Notes: generated by a model from the sequence alone, not told the origin. A stretch of DNA of 10,341 nt from Gammaproteobacteria bacterium (GCA_015487895.1 WFOW01000315.1:1-10341), one strand, 5' to 3'; numbered from the stretch's first letter, positions 1-9,336 are shown. Numbers and translations are program-made.

Positions 1-450
1 GGGCGGCAGCGGGCGCGCGTTCCCGCGTTCCAGCGGGCCGCCCGCTGCCGCCCATCCCGCCACGCCGCCCGCGAGCACGGCCACTTCGGGATGGCCGAGG
101 AGCTCGAGCACCCAGAGCAGGCGCGCGGCATCCTTGAGGGAGCCGTTGTCGTAGACCACCACGGGGCGGCCGGCGCGCACGCCCGCCGCCTCGAGCAGCG
201 TGCGCAGGCGGGCCGGGCCCGGCAGGCGGGCCGGATCCTCCTCGGACCACAGCATCCTGCCGGGCAGGCTCGCCGCGCCCGGGAGGTGGCCCGCGGCATA
301 GGCGGCGGCGGGCCTTGCGTCCAGCACGTGCACCTCGCTGCGGTGCGCGAGCAGCCAGGCGGGCCCGACCAGCAGGTCCGGCAGCAGGCCCGCCCGCGCC
401 GCACCGGACGCCAGCGCGAGCACGCAGGCGAGCGCCGCAGCGGCGCGCAT
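1..450 (-). CDS. Secreted two-domain rhodanese-type sulfurtransferase, N-terminal part (3' end off window)
   Basis: The reading frame is open from ATG at 450 to the window edge (150 codons), so the C-terminus is missing. Residues 1-20 look like a Sec signal peptide (Arg start, Ala/Leu-rich core, cleavage after ARA), which places the protein in the periplasm. Residues 25-137 match a rhodanese domain: VHVLDARP near 41-47, AGHLPGA near 53-59, and VVVYDNG at 97-103 followed by an LGH and LAGG-AGW pattern. Asp101 sits where an active domain has the persulfide-forming Cys. This is normal for the first, non-catalytic domain of two-domain thiosulfate/mercaptopyruvate sulfurtransferases, so the catalytic Cys domain should lie beyond position 1. 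The start overlaps the kinase stop codon by one base (TGATG), indicating translational coupling. A single-domain inactive rhodanese remains possible. The domain assignment is strong; the substrate is unknown. Confidence 0.85.
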   Translation of the reverse strand, partial: MRAAAALACVLALASGAARAGLLPDLLVGPAWLLAHRSEVHVLDARPAAAYAAGHLPGAASLPGRMLWSEEDPARLPGPARLRTLLEAAGVRAGRPVVVYDNGSLKDAARLLWVLELLGHPEVAVLAGGVAGWAAAGGPLERGNARPLPP

Positions 451-1910
451 CAGCCGCGCTCCTCCTCCCCGTCCCGGACGCGCAGGCGCAGCGCATGCGG
501 CCCGAGCGTGAAGCAGAAGCGCGCCCCCTCGCCCTCGCGCCCTTCGGCCCACACGCGGCCGCCGTGCATGTGGACGATGCGCTGCACGGTGGACAGGCCG
601 ATCCCGGACCCCTCGAACTCCTGCGCCGAGTGCAGCCGCTGGAAGGGCTGGAAGAGCTTGTGCGCATAGCGCGGGTCGAAGCCGGCGCCGTTGTCGCGCA
701 CGCTCACGCAGGGCTCGCCGCGCTCGATCTCGAGGGTGAGCTCGATGCGGGCCGGCTCGCGCCCGCGGGTGAACTTCCAGGCGTTGCGCAGCAGGTTCTC
801 GAGCACCACCCGCAGCAGGCGCGGGTCGGCCTCGGCCTCGATGCCGGGCGCGATGCGCGCCTCGACGGCGCGTCCCGGCTCGGCCGTGCGCAGCTCCTCG
901 ATCACCTCCTCGGCCATGCGGCTGAGGTCCACGCGCGCGCGCTCGAGCTGGCTGCGGCTGACGCGCGAGAGCAGCAGCAGATCCTCGATGAGCTGCCCCA
1001 TGCGTTCGGCCGCCGCGCGCATGCGCTCCAGATATCCCCGCGCCTCCGGGGAGAGCTCGGCGGCGTGGTCCTCCATCAGCGCCTCGCCGAAGCCCTGCAC
1101 GGCGCGCAGCGGCGCGCGCAGGTCGTGCGAGACGGCCGAGACGAAGCCCTCCAGCTCGCGGTTGGTGCGCTCGAGCTCGGCGGTGCGGGCGCGCACCCGT
1201 GCCTCGAGCGCCGTGCGCGCCTCCTCGAGCGCGCGGCGGTCGGCCTCGAGGCGCTCGGCCATGTGGTCGAAGGCGGCGCCGAGGGCCCCCACCTCGTCGT
1301 CGCCGCGCACGCCGCTGAGCCGCCCGCGCTCGCCGCGCGACATGGCCTGGGCCGCCGCCGCCACCCGTTCGAGCCGCCGGGTGAGCAGCATCCCGAAGGT
1401 CACGCCCACCACCGCGATCACCGCCATGCCCGACAGGCCGATGCCGATGCCGAGGTTGCGCGCCTGGGCATGGATGCGCGCGAGCGGCGCGCTCGAGAAC
1501 TCGACGGCCAGCGTGCCCAGCGGGCCGGCGGCGTTCGCCAGCCTCTCGGCGCGCCAGTAGTTCCCTGCCTTTCCCGCCAGGGGCGGCAGGGGGCCGCCCA
1601 CGAGGCGGGCGTCGCTGGCGGCGACGACGCGCCCTTCCCCGTCCGCGAGCACGGCGCGCACCACGTGCGGATCGCGCAGGAGCCGCTCGATGTAGGGCTG
1701 GAAGCGGTCGTACTCCTCGGTGAGGAGGGCCTCGCGTGCCGGCCCCCGCAGGATCTGCAGCGCGACGCGCTCCATCTCCTCGATCTGGCGCTCGGTCGCC
1801 TCCCGCACGAACCCCGTGGTCTGCCAGATGACGACCGTCAGCACCACGGCCTCCAGGGCGAAGATGGTGGCCGCGATGCGGTAGCGCAGCGAGCGCGGCA
1901 GCAGCCTCAT
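450..1910 (-). CDS. Membrane sensor histidine kinase with HAMP domain
   Basis: A 486-residue transmembrane histidine kinase. Hydrophobic segments at about 12-30 and 153-176 bracket a periplasmic sensor region of about 120 residues that I cannot assign to a family. A HAMP domain (about 175-228) and a short coiled coil (about 224-255) follow. The kinase core has the H-box SHDLRAPLRA with phospho-acceptor His262, N-box Asn372/Asn376, G1 DNGAGFD (406-412), F-box KLFQPF (418-423) and G2 GSGIGL (434-439), so it should be active. There is no receiver domain and no response regulator in the window. The frame is open further upstream, but ATG at 1910 overlaps the binding-protein stop by four bases (ATGA) and precedes a normal Arg-flanked first membrane helix; the upstream extension is Arg-rich and unlike a kinase. 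Operon position suggests it reads the state of the neighbouring periplasmic binding protein. Confidence 0.93.
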   Translation of the reverse strand: MRLLPRSLRYRIAATIFALEAVVLTVVIWQTTGFVREATERQIEEMERVALQILRGPAREALLTEEYDRFQPYIERLLRDPHVVRAVLADGEGRVVAASDARLVGGPLPPLAGKAGNYWRAERLANAAGPLGTLAVEFSSAPLARIHAQARNLGIGIGLSGMAVIAVVGVTFGMLLTRRLERVAAAAQAMSRGERGRLSGVRGDDEVGALGAAFDHMAERLEADRRALEEARTALEARVRARTAELERTNRELEGFVSAVSHDLRAPLRAVQGFGEALMEDHAAELSPEARGYLERMRAAAERMGQLIEDLLLLSRVSRSQLERARVDLSRMAEEVIEELRTAEPGRAVEARIAPGIEAEADPRLLRVVLENLLRNAWKFTRGREPARIELTLEIERGEPCVSVRDNGAGFDPRYAHKLFQPFQRLHSAQEFEGSGIGLSTVQRIVHMHGGRVWAEGREGEGARFCFTLGPHALRLRVRDGEEERG

Positions 1911-2767
1911 GGCCTTCCGCCCGCGGCGAGCTCGCGCCAGATGGCGCGCACCGCGTCGTACTCCGCGTCGCTCGCCGGCACGAAGGCGTCGAATCCCAGA
2001 TTGTGCAGCAGCCGCCGGCCTGCCTCGCCGCCGTGCCACGAGAGCATCGCTGCGCGCCATTTCCGGACGATCGCGTGGGGCACGCGCGTGTGCGCGGCGA
2101 AGAGCGAGGGCGGGATGGGGCGGCTCCTGGCGATCACGCGCAGGCCGCCGCCGAAGCGCGCGCGGTAGACGCGCAGCGGCGAGCGCGCGGTGACGCAGGC
2201 GGCCGCGGTATGCGCCAGCACCTGGCGGATGCAGGCGAAGTGGTTGCGCAGGTGCGCGATCTCGACCGCGCCCGCGAGCCCGCGCTCGGCGAGCAGCGCG
2301 CGACCGAGGATGCTGACGGCGGCATCCGGAGGCGGCATCGCCACCCGTCGGCCGCCGAGGTCGGCGATGCTCTCCACGGGCGCGCCCTCGGCGCGCGTCA
2401 CCACGAGCGCCCTGAGCCGCCCCTTCCAGCGGGCGAGGGGACGGTAGCCCGCCGGCGCGGCGGCGCGCACGTAGTCGAAGGGCTGGACGAAGACGAGATC
2501 GAAGCGGCCTTCGGCGAGCGCCTCGCGGAAGCGCTCGAAGCTGCCCCGGGTGCGGAAGGTCAGATGCACGCCCGCCGCCTCGCCGAGGGCGCGCGCCACC
2601 GGCGCGTACAGGCGCTCGAGGCGCACCGGAGGCAGGTACGGGAAGACGCCGAGGACGTAGTGCGCCTGCCGCGGCTCCGCGCAGACGGCGGGGGAGACGA
2701 GCATCGCCAGGGTGGCCGCGATGAGGACGCCCCCTGCGCCCATGCGTCCCCTCGCCACGGTCTGCAT
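1907..2767 (-). CDS. PhnD-like periplasmic substrate-binding protein
   Basis: A 286-residue secreted protein of the phosphate/phosphite/phosphonate-binding (PhnD, type 2 periplasmic binding) class. Residues 1-30 form a signal peptide ending VCA; no lipobox is seen. The mature part starts with the family-like YVLGVFPYLPP (38-47), has FDLVFVQPFDYV (89-100) typical of the ligand cleft, IADLGGRRVAM (134-144), and HFACIRQVL (176-184) followed by ACVT (190-193). Cys179 and Cys191 are the only cysteines outside the signal peptide. An in-frame GTG lies at 2773, but a GGAGG at 2775-2779 sits 7 nt from the ATG at 2767 and only 1 nt from the GTG, so I chose the ATG. With no transporter genes beside it and a kinase overlapping its stop codon, a sensing role is more likely than uptake. 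The ligand is unknown; a sulfur oxyanion is suggested by analogy with TtrS/ThsS and by the rhodanese downstream. Confidence 0.85.
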   Translation of the reverse strand: MQTVARGRMGAGGVLIAATLAMLVSPAVCAEPRQAHYVLGVFPYLPPVRLERLYAPVARALGEAAGVHLTFRTRGSFERFREALAEGRFDLVFVQPFDYVRAAAPAGYRPLARWKGRLRALVVTRAEGAPVESIADLGGRRVAMPPPDAAVSILGRALLAERGLAGAVEIAHLRNHFACIRQVLAHTAAACVTARSPLRVYRARFGGGLRVIARSRPIPPSLFAAHTRVPHAIVRKWRAAMLSWHGGEAGRRLLHNLGFDAFVPASDAEYDAVRAIWRELAAGGRP

Positions 2768-2774
2768 CCGCACC

Positions 2775-2779
2775 CCTCC
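2775..2779 (-). promoter_or_regulatory. Ribosome binding site deciding the binding-protein start
   Basis: GGAGG on the minus strand, 7 nt before the ATG at 2767. It would be only 1 nt from the in-frame GTG at 2773, so it favours the shorter protein. Confidence 0.7.
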
Positions 2780-2812
2780 CCGCGCATCCGCCGCGCGGAA
2801 AGCCTTTCGCCT

Positions 2813-2843
2813 AGTATAGTCACGCCTGGGCCGCTGCCGTCAT
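2813..2843 (-). promoter_or_regulatory. Putative sigma70-type promoter for the sensor/rhodanese operon
   Basis: On the minus strand, ATGACG (2843-2838; 4 of 6 to TTGACA) and TATACT (2818-2813; 5 of 6 to TATAAT) are separated by 19 nt, slightly long. This gives a leader of about 40 nt before the ATG at 2767. The AT-rich CTAGTATAGT stands out in an otherwise very GC-rich divergent intergenic region. The same bases read TATAGT on the plus strand, but no matching -35 is seen for that direction. Confidence 0.45.
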
Positions 2844-2869
2844 CACGATGCCGTCCCCGCTGGCCCGAA

Positions 2870-2904
2870 GGGGATTCAGGAATCAGGAAAGGGGATTCGG
2901 GATG
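2870..2904 (+). repeat. Five degenerate 7-bp repeat units overlapping a start codon
   Basis: Five consecutive heptads, GGGGATT, CAGGAAT, CAGGAAA, GGGGATT and CGGGATG, run without a break. The last contains the ATG at 2902 chosen for the ATPase gene, and the purine-rich units (AGGAAAGGGG) supply its only ribosome-binding-like sequence. The unit differs from those around pssA, but the 7-bp period and G-rich style are the same. Confidence 0.6.
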
Positions 2905-3699
2905 GGCCTGCTGTCGCCGCTCCTGCGTCGCCGCGTGCCGGGGACGGCCACGGTGCTGCGCTGGCGGCGTGCCGGGGAGGGCGGCCCGCGCCTGGAGCCG
3001 CTCGCCCGTCCTGCGCTCGCCGACCTCGACGACCTCGTCGGCGTGGAGCGCCAGAAGGCCGAGGCGCTGCGCAACGTGGCGCAGTTCGTGGCCGGACGGC
3101 CCGCCAACAACATGCTCCTGTGGGGCGCGCGCGGCACCGGAAAGTCCACGCTGGTGAAGGGGCTGCTCGCACGCTTCCGCGGCGAGGGCCTGCGCATGGT
3201 GGCCGTGGACCGGCTCGGCCTCGCGGACCTGCCGGACATCGTCGAGCGCCTGGCCGGCGCCGGCGGGCGTTGGATGGTCTACTGCGACGATCTCGGCTTC
3301 GAAGGGGAGGAGACCGGCTACCTGGGGCTCAAGTCCGTGCTCGAGGGCGGGCTCGCGGCGCTGCCGGAGCACGTGCTTGTCTGCGCCACCTCCAACCGCC
3401 GCCACCTGCTGCCGGAGCCCGCCGCCGGCACCGCCTGCGAGGTCGAGATCCACCCCGACGAGGCGGTGGACGCGCGCCTCTCGCTCGCCGACCGCTTCGG
3501 GCTGTGGCTTTCCTTTCCGCCCTTCGACCAGCGCACCTATCTGCGGGCGGTCTTCCACTGGCTCGCGCGCCTCGGCGCGCCGCTCGAGCCGCGCGCCGAG
3601 ATCGAGCGCGAGGCCCTGCAGTGGGCGATGGGGCGCGGCTCGCGCTCGGGGCGCACCGCCTGGCAGTACGCGCGCGACCGTGCCGGCCGGACGCTCTGA
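2902..3699 (+). CDS. DUF815-type AAA+-like P-loop ATPase
   Basis: A 265-residue cytoplasmic protein resembling the DUF815 group of P-loop ATPases, whose cellular role I cannot name. Features in order: an N-terminal region ending in DLDDLVGVERQK (41-52), typical of the segment before the nucleotide site; Walker A GARGTGKS (75-82); Walker B-like WMVYCDDLGF (124-133) with paired Asp129/130; a sensor-1-like CATSNRRHL (161-169); SLADRFGLWLSF (194-205); and a C-terminal Arg-rich helix (245-263). An ATG at 2848 is in frame and would add 18 residues, but those are encoded mostly by the 7-bp repeat and do not look like the family. The ATG at 2902 has GGGG 7 nt upstream, so I prefer it. The gene is divergent from the sensor operon and 188 bp from the next gene on its strand. 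The ATPase call is strong; the exact start is moderate. Confidence 0.85.
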   Translation: MGLLSPLLRRRVPGTATVLRWRRAGEGGPRLEPLARPALADLDDLVGVERQKAEALRNVAQFVAGRPANNMLLWGARGTGKSTLVKGLLARFRGEGLRMVAVDRLGLADLPDIVERLAGAGGRWMVYCDDLGFEGEETGYLGLKSVLEGGLAALPEHVLVCATSNRRHLLPEPAAGTACEVEIHPDEAVDARLSLADRFGLWLSFPPFDQRTYLRAVFHWLARLGAPLEPRAEIEREALQWAMGRGSRSGRTAWQYARDRAGRTL

Positions 3700-3806
3700 G
3701 CCGCTCCAGGCTGTGCCGGCATTCCCTCGGCGGCAGGGGGGCGGCCGGCGCGCTCCACCGCCCGCGTATGGAGCGGGCCGGGCCTTTCCTGCGCCGTGCC
3801 GCCGCG

Positions 3807-3812
3807 TACAAT
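3807..3812 (+). promoter_or_regulatory. Possible -10 element before the small ORF
   Basis: TACAAT, 5 of 6 to TATAAT, lies in an AT-rich patch (GTACAATAT) of a GC-rich 188-bp gap that otherwise holds nothing I recognise. No good -35 is visible at 16-18 bp. Transcription would start near 3819, giving a leader of about 70 nt to the ATG at 3888. Confidence 0.35.
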
Positions 3813-3887
3813 ATCGCGCCGCGCGGGCACGCGCGCATTCCCTGCTGCCGAGACCGGCCTCTGGCCGGAGCACCCCGCACCACCGCG

Positions 3888-4100
3888 ATGGGCGACCGTG
3901 GCGAAGGCTCCAGGCTTCCGCGCGACGGCCGGAAGCGGCCGGAGGAGGGCGCGCGCCCGCCGGCGGAGGACGAGGAGGGCGGCCGCGGCCGCGCCTGGCG
4001 CGACGTGGAGCGCTACCTCGAGCGCAAGGCGCTGCGCGAGCGCCTGCGCGACGTCTTCGACGAGGACCTCCCGGAGCTCGATCTCCCCGACGACGAGTGA
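3888..4100 (+). CDS. Small highly charged hypothetical protein
   Basis: A 70-residue hydrophilic protein with no membrane segment or signal peptide. The N-terminal half is Gly/Arg/Pro/Glu-rich and probably disordered. Residues 36-58 form a likely amphipathic helix (WRDVERYLERKALRERLRDV), and the C-terminus is acidic (FDEDLPELDLPDDE). The basic helix followed by an acidic tail recalls small proteins of the PA3496 type in gammaproteobacteria; this is a resemblance in style, not a proven homology, and their function is unclear. An in-frame ATG at 3768 would extend it by 40 residues, but that extension crosses the -10-like TACAAT and has unlikely composition. No strong ribosome-binding site precedes 3888. 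A chance frame in GC-rich DNA cannot be excluded, but the ordered helix-acidic pattern argues for a gene. Confidence 0.6.
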   Translation: MGDRGEGSRLPRDGRKRPEEGARPPAEDEEGGRGRAWRDVERYLERKALRERLRDVFDEDLPELDLPDDE

Positions 4101-4180
4101 GCGGGTGTGCGGGGTGCGGGAGACGGGAGACGGGAGACGGGAAACTGTACACCGTGACCTGCAAACCGTAACCCGTCTGT

Positions 4181-4212
4181 GGAAGGCGCTTCCGGCCCCG
4201 CCCGCTTCGGGG
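4181..4212 (-). repeat. Degenerate REP-like palindrome (left copy)
   Basis: Minus strand: CCCCGAAGCGGGCGGGG followed by CCGGAAGCGCCTTCCACA. It is closely similar to 5222-5256 but with weaker hairpins (GGAAG-CGC-CTTCC remains). It lies 3' of both convergent genes, where it could affect termination or mRNA stability. Confidence 0.55.
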
Positions 4213-4240
4213 AGTGCACGGGAGACGGAAAAGAACGGCC

Positions 4241-4255
4241 GCGCGCGGAGCGCGC
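4241..4255. repeat. Perfect 6-bp hairpin, GCGCGC arms, 3-nt loop (left copy)
   Basis: GCGCGC-GGA-GCGCGC on the plus strand (TCC loop on the minus strand). It lies beside the sequence GGGAGGCGAGGGGTGGT (minus strand), which is also next to the matching hairpin at 5300-5316. Confidence 0.6.
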
Positions 4256-4290
4256 ACCACCCCTCGCCTCCCGATACCCGCCTCCCGCTC

Positions 4291-5067
4291 CTAGTGCCGC
4301 AGACGCTCCCGCGCGGCGCGGCGGTGGCGGCGCCGCTGCACCTCCACCAGCGTCAGGACCGGTCCCGAAAGCGCGTAGACGAGCGCGGCGGCGAACAGGG
4401 CCTTGGGGGGGTCGATGGAGCCGAAGGCGAGCACCAGCACCACGGCGACCACGGCCACGAAGGGCACGCGGCTGCCCAGGTCCAGCTCCTTGAAGCTGTG
4501 GTAGCGCAGGTTGGAGACCATGAGGCCGGCGGCGAGCAGCGTCAGCACCAGGGCGGGCACGGCCAGGGCCTCGCCCGGGAGGCCGAGGTCGGAGGCCATC
4601 CACACGAGCGTCGCGAGCAGCCCTGCCGCCGCCGGGCTCGGCAGCCCCTGGAAGTGGCGCCGGTCGGCGACGCCGAGCTGGGTGTTGAAGCGTGCGAGCC
4701 GCAGCGCCGTGCATGCCGCGTAGACGAAGGCCGCGAGCCAGCCGAGCTTGGCCCACAGCCAGCCGTAGGCGGCGAGGTGCGCCAGCGCCCAGTGGTAGAC
4801 CACGAGCGCGGGCGCCAGGCCGAAGGCGATCACATCCGAGAGGCTGTCGTACTGGGCGCCGAAGTCGCTCTGCGTGCCCGTCAGGCGCGCGATGCGCCCG
4901 TCGAGCCCGTCGAGGACCGCCGCCACCAGCAGCGCCACGGCGGCCGGGTCGTGCCGGCCGCCCATGGCAGCGACAATGGCGTAGAACCCCGCGAAGAGCG
5001 CACCGGTGGTGAGCAGGTTCGGCAGCAGATAGATGCCGCGCCTGCGCTGTGCGCGTTCGCCTTCCAT
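4291..5067 (-). CDS. pssA: CDP-diacylglycerol--serine O-phosphatidyltransferase
   Basis: Makes phosphatidylserine from CDP-diacylglycerol and L-serine, the first committed step to phosphatidylethanolamine, at the inner membrane. The 258-residue protein carries the complete CDP-alcohol phosphatidyltransferase signature: Asp56-Gly57-x2-Ala60-Arg61-x8-Gly70-x3-Asp74-x3-Asp78, within DGLDGRIAR and YDSLSD. It starts with the family-like IYLLPNLLTTGALFAGFYAI (12-31) and has several further hydrophobic helices to about residue 240, then a basic tail. The start at 5067 fits the family, but only a weak GAG precedes it. A 338-bp gap filled with repeats separates it from the psd-like gene upstream, much wider than the other gaps in this run, so it may have its own promoter. 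It is bracketed by related repeat blocks in opposite orientation. Confidence 0.95.
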   Translation of the reverse strand: MEGERAQRRRGIYLLPNLLTTGALFAGFYAIVAAMGGRHDPAAVALLVAAVLDGLDGRIARLTGTQSDFGAQYDSLSDVIAFGLAPALVVYHWALAHLAAYGWLWAKLGWLAAFVYAACTALRLARFNTQLGVADRRHFQGLPSPAAAGLLATLVWMASDLGLPGEALAVPALVLTLLAAGLMVSNLRYHSFKELDLGSRVPFVAVVAVVLVLAFGSIDPPKALFAAALVYALSGPVLTLVEVQRRRHRRAARERLRH

Positions 5068-5092
5068 GGTCTCAAGTTAGCACAGGGCCGCG

Positions 5093-5116
5093 CCCGCCGC
5101 GAGCGCCTGCGGCGGG
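5093..5116 (-). other. GC-rich 8-bp hairpin upstream of pssA
   Basis: A perfect inverted repeat, CCCGCCGC / GCGGCGGG, with an 8-nt spacer, 26 bp before the pssA ATG. No T-run follows on either strand, so it is not a standard intrinsic terminator. It would lie in the pssA leader of any transcript coming from upstream. Confidence 0.5.
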
Positions 5117-5221
5117 AGGGTCGGGAGGCGGAGGTCGGGAGGCGAGGGCCGGGTTACGGGTTGCAGGCTACGATGTACGGTCGCTCGTCACCCGTCTCCT
5201 GTCTCCCGTCTCCCGTACACT

Positions 5222-5256
5222 CCCGCGAAGCGGGCGGGGCTGGAAGCCCCTCCCAC
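5222..5256 (+). repeat. REP-like double hairpin (right copy)
   Basis: Two perfect hairpins in tandem: CCCGC-GAA-GCGGG (5222-5234) and GGGGCT-GGA-AGCCCC (5236-5250). The minus strand reads GTGGGAGGGGCTTCCAGCCC, the layout of REP sequences (a GTGG-like tetranucleotide next to a palindrome). It may act as a 3' stem for the psd-like mRNA. Confidence 0.6.
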
Positions 5257-5299
5257 AACCGAGAGCGGCGGGAGACGAGGGGCGGGAGGCGAGGGGTGG

Positions 5300-5316
5300 T
5301 GCGCCCTCCGGGCGCA
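5300..5316. repeat. Perfect 7-bp hairpin with TCC loop (right copy)
   Basis: TGCGCCC-TCC-GGGCGCA. It is the counterpart of 4241-4255: the fifth stem base changes from G to C here with the matching C to G change on the other arm, while the TCC loop is kept. Confidence 0.65.
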
Positions 5317-5405
5317 GCCGTCCGATTGCGGTCTACGGTAGACTGTCGACCGTAACCCGTAACCCGTAACCCGTAACCCGTGCCTGCGCGCCGGTGACGC
5401 GCGGA

Positions 5406-6017
5406 TCAGTCGTGCACCAGGGTGGCGAGGATGGTGCTGCCCGCCCGCACGCGCGAGCCGGGGCCCACGTCGAGGCGCGCGTTGCGCGGCACCCACACCT
5501 CCACGCGCCCCCCGAAGCGCACGTATCCGCAGCGCTGGCCCTGCCCCACGCGCTCGCCGACGCCCGTCACGCACACCGGGCGGCGCCAGCGCGCGGGCTC
5601 CTCGAGCACCAGGACGACGTCGTCCCGCTCGTCGGTCTGCAGCCAGATCGCGTAGCGCCGCCCGCAGCCGCCCTCGGCGCACGGCCGCAGCCAGCGCTCG
5701 ACCACGCGCCCCTCGATGGGCGCGCGCACCACGAAGGGCCCCCACGGGCGCATGCGGATGACGATGCGCCGCGCGGTGCGCTCGAGAAAGGGGTCGTCCG
5801 CCTCCTCCTCGATCCGCTCGACGCGGCCGTCCGCCGGCGCCACCACACCGAGCGGGTGGGGCGGCACCTCGCGCTCGGGATCGCGGAAGAGGAAGAGGGC
5901 GAGGGCGGCGAGCAGCCACAGCGGCAGCGCCCAGAGCGCGTGCGGGGCGGCGAGCTGCACCCACAGCGCTAGCCCGGCCGCCAGCGCGGCCCACAGCAGC
6001 GCCTCGCGGGCGAGCAT
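5406..6017 (-). CDS. psd: Phosphatidylserine decarboxylase-like protein lacking catalytic residues
   Basis: By position (ilvC-psd-pssA) and sequence this belongs to the short PSD-A type of phosphatidylserine decarboxylase, which converts phosphatidylserine to phosphatidylethanolamine after self-cleavage to a pyruvoyl enzyme. The 203 residues show two N-terminal hydrophobic segments (about 6-22 and 28-44), FRDPERE (44-50), PADG (61-64, keeping Asp63), RIVIRMRPWGPFVVRAP (84-100) and GYVRFGGRVEVWVP (164-177). Family members normally have HVNR and RFGSRVD in the last two motifs. Here Phe95 replaces the conserved His, and Gly170 (codon GGG) replaces the Ser that is cleaved and becomes the pyruvoyl group. 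A GST at 193-195 near the C-terminus resembles the LGST of the longer type but would leave only 10 residues. The frame is intact and GGAGG precedes the start by 6 nt, so it looks expressed. Whether it decarboxylates anything is doubtful. Confidence 0.8.
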   Translation of the reverse strand: MLAREALLWAALAAGLALWVQLAAPHALWALPLWLLAALALFLFRDPEREVPPHPLGVVAPADGRVERIEEEADDPFLERTARRIVIRMRPWGPFVVRAPIEGRVVERWLRPCAEGGCGRRYAIWLQTDERDDVVLVLEEPARWRRPVCVTGVGERVGQGQRCGYVRFGGRVEVWVPRNARLDVGPGSRVRAGSTILATLVHD

Positions 6018-6047
6018 CGCGGCCCTCCCGACCCGTCTTCCCGGTGC

Positions 6048-9300
<3,253 letters not shown>

Positions 9301-9336
9301 CGAGACCCCGGGGGCGGAAGCCCTGCTTCAAAGACG

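Larger units (their letters stand above)
4119..4290 (-). repeat. Mosaic 7-bp-period repeat block, left copy, 3' of pssA
   Basis: This block fills the gap between two convergent genes. On the plus strand three perfect GGAGACG units (4119-4139) continue in register as GGAAACT, GTACACC, GTGACCT, GCAAACC and GTAACCC to 4174, all heptads. A REP-like segment (4181-4212), GGAGACGG (4221-4228), a GC hairpin (4241-4255) and further heptads (CTCGCCT, CCCGATA, CCCGCCT, CCCGCTC; 4263-4290) then run up to the pssA stop. Read on the minus strand, several modules match the block at 5114-5380, which is on the opposite strand relative to it. No ORF is convincing here. Confidence 0.8.
5114..5380 (+). repeat. 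Mosaic 7-bp-period repeat block, right copy, between psd-like gene and pssA
   Basis: This makes up most of a 338-bp gene-free gap. A 7-bp register runs from 5114 to about 5222: G-rich units (TCGGGAG, GCGGAGG), then GGGTTAC, GGGTTGC, AGGCTAC, GATGTAC, then CGTCTCC-type units at 5193-5213. A REP-like double hairpin (5222-5256), G-rich 14-bp units (5270-5297), a GC hairpin (5300-5316) and four perfect CGTAACC units (5351-5378) follow. Three modules recur in inverted orientation at 4119-4290. CGTCTCCCG near 5207 and CGGGAGACG near 5269 could pair around the REP-like core. No ORF or RNA gene is recognised. Confidence 0.85.

Noticed and set aside
315..2168. Long plus-strand reading frame opposite the kinase and binding-protein genes
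   Set aside because: It is Arg/Ala/His-rich low-complexity translation with no domain, antisense to two well-supported genes; very high GC produces such open frames.
2815..2820. TATAGT as a -10 for the plus-strand ATPase gene
   Set aside because: No -35-like hexamer at 16-19 bp upstream; the same bases fit the minus strand better.
5351..5378. CGTAACC tandem array considered as CRISPR or telomere-like repeat
   Set aside because: Units are 7 bp with no spacers, so not CRISPR; the array is short, internal and one of several related heptad runs.
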